A stretch of 64,000 bases of DNA from Monodelphis domestica (lineage: Eukaryota; Chordata; Mammalia; Didelphimorphia; Didelphidae): positions 443,627,895 through 443,691,894 of the forward strand of contig NC_077227.1 of NCBI RefSeq assembly GCF_027887165.1, read 5' to 3'. Below are positions 50,301-59,841 of the stretch, in pieces (position 1 is the stretch's first letter; each line of letters opens with the position of its first letter). The notes beneath the pieces are model-generated. The model did not search any database. It was not told the DNA's origin and saw nothing but the letters and a program-made list of their open reading frames with translations. Position numbers and translations under genes: made by a program.

Positions 50301-53300
50301 TCCCTCCCTGCAGTCTCCCAGATTCACAAGCTTAGCATTATCATTGACTTCCCATTCCCTACCCTCACTCTATATATCCAATCAGTTGCCAGATCTTCTT
50401 GTTTCTACCCATTCACAAATCTTTTTCATTTATCGCTTTCTTTCTAACCACACAACCACCACCTTTGCTTAGGTCCTCCTTACCTCTTACCTAAACTAGC
50501 ACAATAACCCCTAATTGGCTTGCTTGCCTCAAGCCTCTCCTCATTTCAGTCCATGCTCTATACCAGCAGCCCAAGTCATCTTTAAGAGAAGGTCTGACCT
50601 TGTCACTCCCCTTCTCAAGAAACTCCAGTGGCTCCTATTGCTTCTAGGATCAAATATGAACTCCTGTGGTTTTAGAGAGCTTCATGACTTTTCCCCAAAC
50701 TACATTTCCAACTTCATTACATATTATTCCAATTCCTATACCTCTTGGCACAGACAACCTGATTTTCTTGTTATTCCTTAGAATGCTTCATTTCCCATCT
50801 CTGTGCCTTTGCACTGACCACTGCCTATGCCTGAAATATACTCACTCCTCACTTTAATGTCAGAGTCTTTGACTTCCTTCAAGATTCAGCTCCATGAAGC
50901 CTTTCCTGATTTTCCTCCTTGCCCCCCACCCTCCAGCTACTGGTGCTCTTCTCCAAACCATGTTGCATGTATTATATGTAATCATATGTGTATGTAGTTC
51001 TTAATAGAATGCAAATGCCTCAAGGACAGAATTTGTTCCATTTTTTTTTTGTCTCTGTATCCCCAACCACTTTGGGTTTTGAGGCACTGCTCTCCTGGTT
51101 CACCACCTACCCATCTGACCACTCTTCCTTTTCAGTCTCCTTTACTGGCTCATACCATGCTGCCTCAGTGTAATTGGTCCCAAGGTTCTGTGCTAGGCCT
51201 TCTCTTCTGCCTCTGTGTTCTCTTTTTTTGGTAACCACGTTAACTCCAATCATCTCTTTGCATCTGACTCTCAGATCCATATATCCAGCCTCAGTCTCAC
51301 CCCTGAACGTTAGTGTCACAGCCTTCAAACCAGGTGTTTTGGAAACATCTCAAATCCAACATGTCCAGCATGGAACCCCTTATCTCCCCTGCCTACACCC
51401 GTTAAAACTTCCCTCTCTGTCAAAGGCACAAGCATTCTTCCATTCTTTTAGGTTACACTCTCATTGTTATCCCTTACTCTGTATATTAGATCAGTTACCA
51501 TATCTTGCCATTTCTACCACCACAACATCTCTTGCATCTTACCTCTTCTCTGCATTCACACCACTACCATTTTAGTGCAAGCCCTCATAAGTCAGGGCCT
51601 GGGTTATTGCATCAGGTTCCCAATGGATCACCCTGCCTCAAGTCTTTCTTATTGCAATTCATCCTACTCACCTTCACAAAGTATTTTTTTAATTGCATAT
51701 ATGACAGTGGGACTCCCTTAATCAATCTACTCCAGTAGCTTCCTATTCTGATTCCTTTGTGATAAAATATGAGTTCTTCTCTTTCATATTCTTTTTAAAC
51801 CCTTACTTTCCATATTAGAATCAATACTGTATATCGGCTCCAAGGCAGAAGAGCAGTAAGGGCTAGGCAATGGGGGTTAAGTGACTTGCCCAGGGTCACA
51901 CAGCTGGGAAGTATCTGAGGTCAGATTGAACCCAGAACCTCCCATCTCTGAGTCTGGCTCTCAATCCACTGAGCCACCCAGCTGCCCCTCCCCTCTCTTT
52001 AGTTTTTTAAGTCCTCCACAGCCTGGTCCCAGTCTATGTTTCCAACATCATTTTACATTTACTTTCCCTCCTACATTCTTCAATACAGACAAAACTAGTC
52101 ATCTCTTTGTTCTCCATGAATAACACTACACTTTCCATCTCTAAACCTTTGTACTGGCTTTTTCATGTGCCTGGGATGCCCCCTTCCTTACTTCTGTCTC
52201 TTCTTTAAAATGTAGCTCAAGGGGGAAACTGGGTGACTCAATGGATTGAGAGCCAGGCCTAGAGACGGGAGGTCCTGAGTTCAAATTGGGCCTCAGACAC
52301 TTCCTAGCTATGTGACCCTGGGCAAGTCACTTGACCCCCATTGCCTAGCCCTTACTGCTCTTCTGCCTTAGAACAAGTACACAGTAGTGATTCTAAGACA
52401 GAAGGCAAGGGTGGTATTTATAATTGTATTAAATTTTATAAAAATTTTGTATTGAATTTTATTTTCCCCCAGTTACGTGTAAAACTAGTTTCTAACATTA
52501 AAAAAAAAAAACATTGAGTTTTGAATTTTCTCCCTCTCTCATGCCTTTCTGGCCTTACCTCCCTTGAAATGGTATGTATTCTCGCATAGATTTTACTTGT
52601 GCAATCATGTAAAACATTTTCCCAAATTAATCAGAAGGTAAGGGTTAAAAAAAAAAAGCATCTCAAGCACCATCTTCTGCATGAAACTCCTCCTGATTCC
52701 CTTATCTGCCATGCTCTCCTTCCCCCCCAAAAAATCCATATATTTCATTACTATGTATATATATGTATTTATTCTCTTGGCATTTGTAGTATATGTAGTT
52801 ATATATGTACTTCTACATATATAATATGTATGTATCTACATATATATAATAATATAATAGTATCTACATACTACATATATATATATGTAAACTCCTCAAA
52901 GACAAGGACTGTTTTTCTTCTTTGTATTTCTTTCCCTAGAGCCCAGCCCAGTGTTTGGTATGTAGTAAAAACTTAATAAATAAAAAGTGTTTGATAAATA
53001 AGGAAAATGCCATAAGTATATTTTAAATAGATTTAGCAAGGCACTTCACAAAGCATTTCTTTCATGCCCTCCTAGAGATATATGGACTAGCCAGTAATAC
53101 AGTTTGCAAGATTTGAAATGAATAGTTGAATGGTTAAATCCAAAGAGCAGTTTTTTTTTGTTTTTGTTTTTATTTTTAATTAAAACCCTTACCTTCCATC
53201 TTGGAATGGGTATTGGTTCCAAAGCAGAAGAGTGGTAAGGGCTAGGCAATGGGGGTTAAGTGACTTGCCCAGGGTCACACAGCTAGGAAGTATCTGAGAT

Positions 53301-53579
53301 CAGATTTAAACCCAGGACCTCCCGTCTCTGAGTCTGGCTCTCAATCCACTGAGCCACCCAGCTGCCCCCAAAAAGAAGTTTTTAATGGGCTTAATATCAC
53401 CTTGGAAAGGTCTTTGTCTTCTATTTGGGACTCTCTGCTATTTAACATTTTTACCAGTGATATGGATAAAAACGTAGATTTGTTCTTATAAAATGTGTAG
53501 GTGACAATAGCAGTCAGGATCTAACAGGCTAGAACACTGAGCCAAACATCAAGAGTTCTAGATTTATATTTAAAACAAA

Positions 53580-53636
<57 letters not shown>

Positions 53637-56600
53637 TTGAATTCAAATCCTAACTCTGATACTTAACATCTATGTGATCTTAAACAAGTCATTTAACCTC
53701 TCTTTAATTCAGTTTCTCATTTATAAAATTAAGGAAATGGACCATATTGAATTTAAATCCTTTCCAGGTCTAAATCTATGATCTAATGAGCCATCTAAGC
53801 TAAAGAGATAAAATTTTAAAGTGAAAAACATAAAGACTTGATTTGGATTCAAAACTCCAATTTCATATGGAAATGTATGGTTGTATAACAATTCATCTGA
53901 GAAAGGTCTAGGGTTCTAGTTGGACTAGAACTCAATTTGTTCAACCACTTGACATGGCAACCCAAAATATCAGTGTAATTTTAGATTAAATGAAGAGAGG
54001 TCATGTCTAGTATATGCATATGAAGTATTCTTGGTGTCACATTTAAGAAAGGACACTAATAAGCTTTAAGGCATACAAGGGAAGTGTAGGGGAGAGTAAA
54101 ACTAGACCAGAAAACCTGTGCATCCTGCCATAGGAGTATTATTTGAAGAGTTGTTTTGAAGGATTACTTGAAGGATGTAGTTGTTTAGCCTAGGTAAGTC
54201 TCAAGCAAGAGAACCTTTTCAAGAAGAGGCAAAGTAGAATGAGAATGCATAAGAGGAGACTTTCAGATGTGGGTTAAACTAGGTAGCTAGCCACTGAGGT
54301 CCTTGCTAATGCTGAGATTCAGCAATTCCATGAAACAACTGGGGGTGCTTCTTTTTCTTCAGAGTGACAGTCCTTTAAATAGTCACAGAAATTTACACCA
54401 GGAATATAGGGATGGTTTAATATGAGGACAACCATGAACATAATTAATAATAACAAAAGTAACAAAAAATATGATCATGTCAATAGATGCAGAATAAAGC
54501 CTTTGACAAGATATAACACCCATTCCTATTAAGAATACTGAAAAACAAAGTTATAAATGGATTTTTTCCTAAAATGATATGAAGCATCCACCTAACACCA
54601 TTGGCAAGTATTATTTTTAATGTAGAGAAGTTGTAAGCCTTCCCAATACAATCAGGAGTGAAACAAGGAAGCCCATTATCAATATTATTTAACATAGTAT
54701 TAGAAATGCTAGCAATAGTAATAAGAAAAAAAAGAAATTGAAGGAATCAGAATGGACAAAGATGATAAAGCAATCTCCATTTGCAGATGACATGATGGTA
54801 TATGTGGAATCCTAGATGTTAAACTAAAAAGTTAGTAGGAACTATCAATAATTTTAGCAAAATAGTAGGATATAAAATAAACTAACATAAATCATCAGCA
54901 TTTTTACATATCACTAACAAAGACATGAAAGAAGAGAGAGAGATATCATTTAAAATAATCACAGATAGAATAAAATGCCTGGGAATATACCTGCCAAAAC
55001 AAACCCAGAAACTACATAAACATAATTATAAAGCACTTTTTACATAAATAAAGTCATATCTAACTAATTGTAGAAATATCCATTGTCATGAGCGGGCAGA
55101 GCCAATATCATTCAAATGGCAATCCTACCTAAACTTATTCAATGCCATCCCAATTAAATTACCAAAAAATTATTTCGTTGATTTAGAAAAAATAACAAAA
55201 TCTTTTGGAAGAAGAAAAGATCAAGAATATCAAAAGAATTAATGAAAAAATGTAAAGGAAGGAGGTCTATCAGTATCAGATTTTAAATTGTATTTTAAAG
55301 CAGTAATTATCAAAACTCTCTGGTACTGACTAATAAATAGGAAGGTAGATCAGTGGAACATATCAGACATACAACAAACAGCAGTAAAAAATTATAATAA
55401 CATAGTATTTGTCAAAAGCATAGATCCAGGTTCAGAGTTAAGAAATCACTATTTAGTAAAATTTGTTGGGACAACTAGAAAGTAGTTTGGCAGAAACTAG
55501 GTATAGACCAATATCTTATGTCATTCACCAAGATAAGATCAAAATGGATACATGATCTAGACATAAAAAGAGATGTTATAGATAAATTAGAACAGAGAAC
55601 ATATTACCTATCATTTATGGAAAGAAGAGGAATTTATGAGTCAATAAAAGATGGAGACTATGGTGAAATATAAAAGGGATAATTCTGAGTTTAAATTGAA
55701 AAGGTCTTGTACAAAGAAAACAACTGTTACCAAGATTAGAAGGAAAACAAAAATGGGGGGGGGGGGGAAGCATTATAATCAACTTCTCAAATACAGTTCT
55801 CATATCTAAAATATAGAGAGAACTTTGCAAATGTATAAGAATAGAAGTCATCCCCCATTTGATAAATGGGCAAAATATATGGACAATTTTTAGATGGAAA
55901 AATCAAAGCCATATATAGCAAAATGAAAAATGTTCAAAATAGTGATCAAAGAAATACAAGTCAAAACAATTCTGGAATATCATTTCATACACTTCAGATT
56001 GGTTAAAATGACAAATGTTGAAGGGGATGTGGAAAAATGGAGACACTAATGCACTGTTAGTGGAGCTGTGAACTGATCCAACTGTTTTGGAGAGCAATTT
56101 AGAATTAAACCCAAAGAGTTATAAAATTATGCATACTTTTAGACATAGGGTCTGTTTCCCAAGGAGATCAAGGAAAAAGTAAAATAATCCAGAAGTTCCA
56201 AAATATAGCAACTCTCTTGTGATGGTAAAGAACTGGAAATGAAGGAATGTCCATCAACAGAGGAATGTTTAAACAAATTATGGTATATAATTGTAAGAGA
56301 ATACTATTGTACCTAAAAAGCAATGAGCATAATTAAAAAAAAAAACTTGGAAAGAACTATATGGGATAATAAACACTGAAATGAGTAGAATCAAGAGAAT
56401 ATTATACACAGCTAAGAAGCTGTGGAAGCTAAGAAAGCTAAGCTAAGGAAGAATAAATTGTTAATGTTACCTCCAGAGAATGAACTGAAAGGGAAAACAT
56501 GAAAAATTCAATTTGTATGAACATGTCTGTCTCCCACATGAAGCCTTCTATGATGCAGGAAGGATCGGGAGGAACTGGGACACTTATGGATTAATTCTTT

Positions 56601-59407
56601 TAATAAACCAAATAAATGAACAAAAGAAGGGACTGGGATATCCAGAAGGAAAAACAGCCTAGCAGGAAAACTTTGAAAGTTTTGTATGGGATTTATTATG
56701 TGGCAATGAAGAAAAGTAAACTAAAGATGTAAGAAATTTGTGATTTCATTTATGTACAATCTTCATTTCTTTGTAAATGGACATGCCTATTTTATTTGCC
56801 TTTGTAAAATTTGGAATTAAAAATATAAAATAAAATGTCGGTAAAAATAAAATTAGTCACAGCACAATTTCCCTATTTAGAGTAGTAAAATGTTGAAACT
56901 TGGTTAAAATACCAGAGGCACTCCACAGCCATGATTTCAAGGCAATGACATTTCAGATGGATGATTACTGTTCCATTATTTATCAGTGTACAAATAACAA
57001 GGAGCTTTATATCTCTTTCATTTTAAACATGAGAGTCTAGGGCCATGTTGGTGAAACTATGGCATGCATGCCAGAGCAGGCTTGTTCCCTTACCCCTTTC
57101 CATGCGTGCCTGAGGACATTTCTCACATGACCTGCCCCTCTGCCTAGCAGTCAAATGGAAGCACTTCCACCCTCCCCTACCGGGCTGTCATGTGGAGTAA
57201 GGGCTGCAGTTTGGGCACTCAGTCTCTAAAAGGTTCTTCATCACTGCTCTAGGGTAACTGTTTAGGTATGATATAGGAATAGAGAGAGGCAGTATTCTGG
57301 ACTCCACCATCCTTAGTCCTTGTCTGTCCAACACCACTTAAAGTAAGCCATTGCCATCAAGAATAACAAAAGCATCTGTGATCGTGATTCTCCACTTGAA
57401 CAGAGTTCAGAGTTTGGTGAAAGTTAGTTTCAGCTGTTTAAGGCAAGAACACTAATACATCATGCCCACAGAACAAATGATTGCAGCTAATAGAGAGAAG
57501 CCTTTCTCAGACTTGAAGCTTTGTTGCCTTCCTTGGTAATTTAACTACAGCCATTTGACTATGGGACTTGCTTGCCCTTTCAGAATCCTCATCACTACCC
57601 CTACCCCAAATATTAAAGTGATTTATTATTTTGTCCTTAATTCAGTTTTAGATGCTATCTCACACCCCTGGCCTTTCAGTCCCACCAATCTATATTTCCC
57701 ATTTACTGATCATTTCTTGATTATGTCCACACTATGTCAGCAGGAACTTTCTGTCTCTGATCCTTTTCACACAACTCCTCCATCCCTCTACACACATCAA
57801 GCAGTGCAATGGAACAAGATAAGTCCACATCCTTAATGAATCTCTCCCCTAGACATAGCAGGCACAGAGCCAAGGAGAACAATATATTACCATGCTCACC
57901 TGCAGGACATAGGTAATGGCCATGGCTTTATAGGAATAAGTTAAAGAAGAAGGACTCAGAACCACAAACAAGGACACTGCTAGGGTCATCAAGTTGGTTA
58001 GGAGTTCCAGTCTCAATGAGATCCAACGTGTTGAAGATACAAACAGCAATATATAGTTACAGAGGTTGTCTGTGAGCCTTCTGAATCTAGAATGAGATAA
58101 AGGTATTGTGGGTATAATAATCATGCAAATCAAATCTATCTCCAATGCTCTTCTATGATACCACCTCCAGCTCATAGCTCATGCCCTCCCACTTCTGTCT
58201 GCCAAACCATAGTCCTCCCGTCCCCAGCATACTGCTTAAGATATATCTCTATCATGAAGCTTTTCCAGAAAAGCCACTCTGTCTTTAAATCATCCAGGCA
58301 TTAATTCACACTCATGTGTATAACAAGCATTTTGTCATCTGGCAGTTAAGCAACTAGATATTCTTGTTAGGGAAGTATGTGGGGTGGTAGGAAAGTCACT
58401 AGCCTTGAAGTCAAGAGACCAAGATCTTGGGATCAAAGTTTTAAAACTGGAAAGAGCTTCAGAGGTCATTTAGTCTAACACTCATTTTACAGATAAGGAA
58501 AGATAAGCCAAAGGTTGCCCAAAAGCCTTCAGATTCAATAATCCTCACTGACAAATAAGGAACCAACACCTAGGAAAGTTAAATGATTTACCAAGTCACA
58601 TCAGGAGTAGAATTTGTATCTATCTTCAGTGATTATAACCAACACAAGTAGGAGTAATGGAACTGAAAATCTGAGAATAATGGCGTAGAGTAGAAGGACA
58701 AGGGTCAACTCTATAGGGGTGGAGGGAATAGCTTTTATTTAGTGGAATTTTGATTCCTTTATTTTATCAAAATTTAGGTACTTATTAAACATACTACATT
58801 CTCACAATGAATTGTACAATAATGAAATTGACTACACCATGAAGTATTGAGTTCTTCATCACTGGAGCTGTTCTATAAGAAGCAAGAGAACCTTCTTTCA
58901 GAGATGTTATAGAGGAGGAATTAGTGTATCAGGGAAGGATCAGATTGGACAACTTCTGAGGTCCCTTCTAGCTCTAAGAATCTGCAATTCTAGATATGAA
59001 TCAAATGACACTTTTTCAACACTTCAAAAGATCCTGGATTGTGGAATATTCCTCCACTTTTGCCATTTGCCCTCTTTCAGAAATGATCATCATGAGTTGT
59101 TGTGGCTAAAAATCGTATCCACTGGCAGCCAACCCCCTGAATTGTGAGCCTTTCTAAATGTGGTCTGGATGATCCTCTGATGACAGATCCAGTAGACAAA
59201 AGACCCTTTACTCAAAATATTTATAGCTTAGGACCTTATGTTCTTCTAGAATAAATGGCTACACCCAGGGTCAAATTTATACTGGGGCAAGGCATTAAAG
59301 GAAGATATCAGTAGAAGAATCTTTTTTCTTGGTCCGGAGCTGATTGCATTGATATAAGGAACTCCAGGTGAGGAATCCCCCCCACCCAACACACACACAC
59401 ACATACA

Positions 59408-59456
<49 letters not shown>

Positions 59457-59841
59457 CTGTGCATATTAATAACTATTCTGATACTAACTCTTCAACAGTT
59501 ACCTGAGACACGAGGAGATTATATGACTTTTCTAGGGTCGCACAGCTAAAAGGTTCATAGGCAGTGCTTGAACTCAAGTCACTTTGATCCCAAGACTGGC
59601 TTTCTAACAAATAATAGTTCTGGGGGTAAGGCTATGTCTGTCTCTACCATTCTCTCCCCCAACTCCACTTTTCAGGTCCAAGAACAAATCAATAGTTACT
59701 TACTCCTGGATGTAGTCATCGGTTTTCCCATAGACATGTATAGAGCTCAGACCATGCAGAGAGGTAAGGATATGAGAAAAGAACGGAGACCTGCTATAGT
59801 TCTCTAGCCTTTTGATCACATTGATGGTCTTCTTGAAAGCC
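38268..59841 (-). CDS. ABCC11: ABCC11 (MRP8-type ABC transporter), 3' part of gene, nine coding exons
   Basis: Join, in transcript order: 59841-59704, 58086-57900, 47777-47688, 46901-46712, 46049-45890, 44516-44438, 44186-44073, 38810-38646, 38345-38268. The exons total 1201 nt and encode about 400 residues, the C-terminal third of a protein that is about 1380 residues in human. They cover the end of transmembrane domain 2 and all of NBD2. Walker A (GRTGSGKSS), Q-loop (IPQDP), the degenerate C-family signature (SVGERQ), Walker B ([10 protein letters not shown]) and H-loop (IAHR) are all present. In the family this is a plasma-membrane ATP-driven exporter of conjugated and amphipathic anions. 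Identity rests on remembered human ABCC11, especially the membrane-domain exons, which differ strongly from ABCC12. The upstream exons lie beyond the right edge. No disruption is seen. Confidence 0.93.
38370..38530 (+). repeat. MIR-type SINE in the last ABCC11 intron
   Basis: 'gattactggattagcaatcaggaaac', 'caagtcctagctctgccac' and 'tcagttttctccatctttaaaatgg' are in MIR order. It begins about 25 bp upstream of the last acceptor. Confidence 0.65.
38646..38810 (-). CDS. ABCC11: ABCC11 exon (Walker B, D-loop, H-loop)
   Basis: This 165-nt exon (55 whole codons) has acceptor ...tttgccag and donor gtacaa. It reads [20 protein letters not shown], then [20 protein letters not shown], then [15 protein letters not shown]. 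Walker B (IIVIDE with catalytic Glu), the D-loop (SID) and the switch His (IAHR) are intact, so NBD2 looks catalytically complete. A MIR-type element lies about 50 bp beyond its acceptor side (38860-39075). Confidence 0.95.
38860..39075 (-). repeat. MIR-type SINE
   Basis: Antisense text: 'ctattatgtgccagacactttgctaagtg', 'atttgatcctcctcacaacaaccctg', then 'gatttgaactcagttcttctgaatccagg'. Confidence 0.75.
39100..39640 (+). mobile_element. L2 3' region, diverged
   Basis: 'cttccttattgcctgctgaataaaactcaaac', 'ggcattcaaagcagacaaaatctgg' and 'ttccatgcttttgctaatagtatcc' follow the L2 order after the RT domain. It lies in an ABCC11 intron. Confidence 0.7.
39641..40604. other. ABCC11 intron sequence without recognised gene
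   Basis: 39650-40030 is unassigned. About 40270-40340 has a SINE-like head ('gcagaatggtacagtggatgg'). 40500-40600 is almost pure A+T with the unit 'ttaattaaattttaaaaaatt' occurring twice. Confidence 0.4.
40605..40850 (+). mobile_element. L1 3'-end fragment
   Basis: 'gaaccaagagaacattatatccagctaca' and 'tccacctccagagaaagaactgat' match the 3' text of the L1 at 54389-56850 (about 56390-56500). Confidence 0.65.
41005..43838 (-). mobile_element. L1 LINE with internal deletion (half-L1-like)
   Basis: Reading down the minus strand, it starts with 'ggagtcaaaatggtgaaatagcag' (L1 5' end) at 43838, followed by a 5' UTR of about 0.9 kb. ORF1-like text follows at about 42900-42065 ('aactcccaggaacattagagccaaaatcc', 'aacttacccagcaaagctgaa'), then the inter-ORF region to about 41350, and then directly the 3' part of ORF2 at about 41335-41090. 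Most of ORF2 is absent. A SINE (41900-42060) sits between the ORF1-like and inter-ORF parts. It lies in an ABCC11 intron in gene orientation. Confidence 0.7.
41900..42060 (-). repeat. Marsupial tRNA-type SINE inserted in L1
   Basis: From 'caaaccctcaccttctgtctt' to 'tgcactgagctatgagatac'. A GTTT repeat precedes it on the tail side. Confidence 0.75.
43860..44060 (+). repeat. MIR-type SINE next to an ABCC11 exon
   Basis: 'aagagtgctagatttgtagtcaaagactctaggtt', 'gtaagttacttcatctttcgg' and 'aaaattacaggggctgg' are in MIR order. It ends a few bases from the donor of the exon at 44073-44186. Confidence 0.6.
44073..44186 (-). CDS. ABCC11: ABCC11 exon (NBD2 signature motif)
   Basis: This 114-nt exon (38 whole codons) has acceptor ...gtgtggcag and donor gtaagg. 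It reads [20 protein letters not shown] then [25 protein letters not shown] is the C-family NBD2 signature in place of LSGGQ. The residues are mixed against the two human paralogues: ISK, VENGGNF and CIARA agree with ABCC11, while LPEKLQAEV and ALLRN agree with ABCC12. Confidence 0.94.
44438..44516 (-). CDS. ABCC11: ABCC11 exon (NBD2, post Q-loop)
   Basis: This 79-nt exon has acceptor ...ttatggcag and a strong donor gtgagt. It enters with one base of a split codon and ends on a codon boundary. It reads [21 protein letters not shown] then TCLTKT. Human ABCC11 has [33 protein letters not shown] is the family hallmark just after the Q-loop. It follows the intron with the GC donor and the (GGAA)n array. 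Confidence 0.93.
44694..44880 (+). repeat. Marsupial tRNA-type SINE
   Basis: From 'ggggcagctaggtgtctcagtagat' to 'attgattctaagagagaaggtaagg'. Lies in the ABCC11 intron that has the GC donor. Confidence 0.8.
44941..45104 (+). repeat. (GGAA)41 microsatellite
   Basis: 164 bp of perfect GGAA repeats, exactly 41 units. On the ABCC11 transcript strand it is an uninterrupted TTCC pyrimidine tract. It lies in the 1.37 kb intron with the GC donor, about 425 bp upstream of the next acceptor. Confidence 0.98.
45198..45700. mobile_element. hAT-type DNA transposon, non-autonomous
   Basis: The ends are 'cagtgatcacaaatctatgg' and 'aaaaggtttaccaacacta', inverted forms of the same terminus. They are flanked by an exact 8-bp duplication gactagat (45190-45197 and 45701-45708), the hAT hallmark. 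The GC-rich interior ('ccctccccctctct') has no intact transposase. Confidence 0.85.
45725..45850 (+). mobile_element. L2 3'-end fragment
   Basis: 'ctaagctcctgaagggcaaaacctg', 'catgtatctccagcacttatcatagtgcttgg' is the L2 tail. It ends about 40 bp from the donor of the exon at 45890. Confidence 0.7.
45890..46049 (-). CDS. ABCC11: ABCC11 exon (rest of Walker A, Q-loop), GC splice donor
   Basis: This 160-nt exon has acceptor ...cctatag. With the split codon it reads [20 protein letters not shown], then [20 protein letters not shown], then [13 protein letters not shown] and AG. It completes Walker A (GKSS) and contains the Q-loop glutamine (IPQDP). The last two bases join G of the next exon to give Arg (R of SGTIRFNLDPF, as in human). 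The donor is AAG|gcaaga, a GC donor; no GT lies at the phase-correct position. GC-AG introns are a known minor class of U2 introns whose donors usually pair well elsewhere, as here. Confidence 0.93.
46440..46570 (+). repeat. MIR-type SINE
   Basis: 'gtggagaaagcactagactagaaggg' and 'cctaactctgctccttacaagccatgtaaccttgg' in MIR order. Confidence 0.65.
46712..46901 (-). CDS. ABCC11: ABCC11 exon (start of NBD2, first half of Walker A)
   Basis: This 190-nt exon starts on a codon boundary and ends one nucleotide into the Walker A glycine codon (donor gtgagg). It reads [20 protein letters not shown], then [20 protein letters not shown], then [20 protein letters not shown] and TGSG. Human ABCC11 has [21 protein letters not shown] and KYRDNTPTVLHGINLTI...[12 protein letters not shown]. 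Length and phase match the family exactly. The acceptor (ataaag) has A at -3 and a broken pyrimidine tract, so it looks weak. Translation continuing past 46712 into the intron is not part of the protein. Confidence 0.94.
47091..47275 (+). repeat. Marsupial tRNA-type SINE
   Basis: From 'agggacagctgggtggatcagtgg' to 'ttgattctaaaacagaaag' and a T-rich end. Lies in an ABCC11 intron of about 0.8 kb. Confidence 0.85.
47688..47777 (-). CDS. ABCC11: ABCC11 exon (linker between TM domain 2 and NBD2)
   Basis: This exon is exactly 90 nt (30 codons) with whole codons at both ends, acceptor ...gattccag and donor gtagga. It reads [20 protein letters not shown] then [10 protein letters not shown]. Human ABCC11 has [30 protein letters not shown], also 30 residues. 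This is the last membrane segment followed by the typical 'T(A/S)xER(I/L)xxY' junction that leads into NBD2 of C-family transporters. A longer overlapping open frame on the same strand at 47690-48013 is a different reading frame and is not the gene. Confidence 0.93.
47778..49616. other. ABCC11 intron, start of the 10.1 kb intron
   Basis: Mostly unassigned, with two SINE pieces: an RTE-tailed SINE at 48858-49010 ('ttgttcaattgtgtcccattc', 'atactggagtggttggtttgccatttccttctccag') and a tRNA-type SINE fragment at 49378-49475. No exon is seen. Confidence 0.5.
49617..49835 (+). repeat. MIR-type SINE
   Basis: 'tggacctggagtcagaaagacttggattcaaat', 'ttctcatctgtaaaatgggaataat', 'tctcagggttgttgcaaag', 'ttctgcaaactttaaagcactata' in order; well preserved. 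Confidence 0.8.
49990..51055 (+). mobile_element. L2/CR1-clade LINE, 3' third
   Basis: 'cacttggtcacttcataattcccaactg', 'cagatgactcccaaatctgtctgta', 'tcaaactggatgtcccatagacatc', 'tctttaagagaaggtctgaccttgtcactcccc' and 'ccatgaagcctttcctgatt' follow L2 ORF2 order to a tail near 51055. Frames are broken. Confidence 0.78.
51793..51989 (-). repeat. Marsupial tRNA-type SINE in L2
   Basis: Reverse copy with well preserved 'gggttaagtgacttgcccagggtcacacagctggga' core to 'gccacccagctgcccc'. Confidence 0.9.
52219..52420 (+). repeat. Marsupial tRNA-type SINE in L2
   Basis: From 'aagggggaaactgggtgactca' to 'gtgattctaagacagaaggcaagg'. Forms an inverted pair with 51793-51989. Confidence 0.9.
53178..53369 (-). 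repeat. Marsupial tRNA-type SINE
   Basis: Reverse copy from 'aattaaaacccttaccttcc' to 'gagccacccagctgcccc'. Nearly the same sequence as the copy at 51793-51989. Confidence 0.9.
53520..53790 (+). repeat. MIR-type SINE with (CA)n inside
   Basis: MIR text ('acatcaagagttctagattta' and 'gtgatcttaaacaagtcatttaacctctct') is split by a CA microsatellite at about 53583-53632. Confidence 0.6.
53583..53632 (+). repeat. (CA)n microsatellite
   Basis: About 25 uninterrupted CA units. Confidence 0.97.
54389..56850 (+). mobile_element. L1 LINE, 5'-truncated, with target-site duplication
   Basis: Starts in the RT region ('tttacaccaggaatatagggatggtt'), contains a decayed SADD region near 54785 ('tttgcagatgacatgatggta') and runs to the 3' UTR ('gtaaatggacatgcctattttatttgcc') and an A-rich end. 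It has more stops and shifts than the L1 at 13769, so it is older. Flanks 54377-54388 and 56851-56862 (aaatagtcacag/aattagtcacag) match in 11 of 12 positions. It lies in the ABCC11 10.1 kb intron. Confidence 0.88.
57043..57246. mobile_element. hAT-type MITE
   Basis: Ends are 'ccatgttggtgaaactatgg' and 'aaaggttcttcatcactg'. The flanks 57035-57042 and 57247-57254 (gtctaggg/ctctaggg) match in 7 of 8. The interior resembles the element at 45198-45700 ('catgacctgcccctctgcctagcag', 'tctaaaaggtt'), so it is a shorter copy of the same family. Confidence 0.82.
57900..58086 (-). CDS. ABCC11: ABCC11 exon (TM domain 2, last helices)
   Basis: This 187-nt exon has acceptor ...cattctag and donor gtgagc. 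With the split codon it reads [21 protein letters not shown], then [20 protein letters not shown], then [22 protein letters not shown]. Human ABCC11 has [21 protein letters not shown] and RLEIMTNLVTLAVALFV at the same place. The strongly hydrophobic stretch [13 protein letters not shown] is one of the last membrane helices. It is in phase with the exon before it and ends on a codon boundary. The intron that follows is 10.1 kb and full of transposon copies. Confidence 0.94.
58390..58620 (-). repeat. MIR-type SINE, diverged
   Basis: 'actggaaagagcttcagaggtcatttagtctaaca' and 'cattttacagataaggaa' are characteristic of this CORE-SINE group. Boundaries are approximate. Confidence 0.5.
59389..59454 (+). 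repeat. (CA)n microsatellite
   Basis: About 66 bp of CA with two CATACA interruptions. It makes a Val-Cys open frame on the minus strand that is not a gene. Confidence 0.97.
59704..59841 (-). CDS. ABCC11: ABCC11 exon (TM domain 2, intracellular loop)
   Basis: This 138-nt exon begins after acceptor ...ttttttag and ends before donor gtaagt. It enters with one nucleotide of a split codon and leaves with two. It reads [20 protein letters not shown] then [20 protein letters not shown] and DDYIQE. Human ABCC11 has nearly the same text ([18 protein letters not shown]...[14 protein letters not shown]), whereas ABCC12 has VQELKKVENVSRSP. The LENYSRSP segment belongs to the cytoplasmic coupling loop of the second membrane domain, which contacts the NBDs. 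I found no earlier exon between here and 64000, so the preceding intron is at least 4.1 kb. Confidence 0.93.

Larger units (their letters stand above)
51060..53010 (+). mobile_element. Second L2 copy, split by two SINEs and another repeat
   Basis: It restarts in L2 order ('ctctcctggttcaccacctacccatctgaccactc', 'cccaaggttctgtgctaggcc') directly after the previous copy and ends at 52900-53010 ('gtaaactcctcaaagacaaggactg', 'agtaaaaacttaataaat'). Insertions are SINEs at 51793-51989 and 52219-52420, and an AT-rich repeat at 52435-52645. Confidence 0.78.

Noticed and set aside
51174-51575. 133-residue open frame.
   Set aside because: L2-derived text; broken frames before and after.
59246-59464. 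Open frame of repeated Val-Cys.
   Set aside because: Translation of a (CA)n microsatellite.
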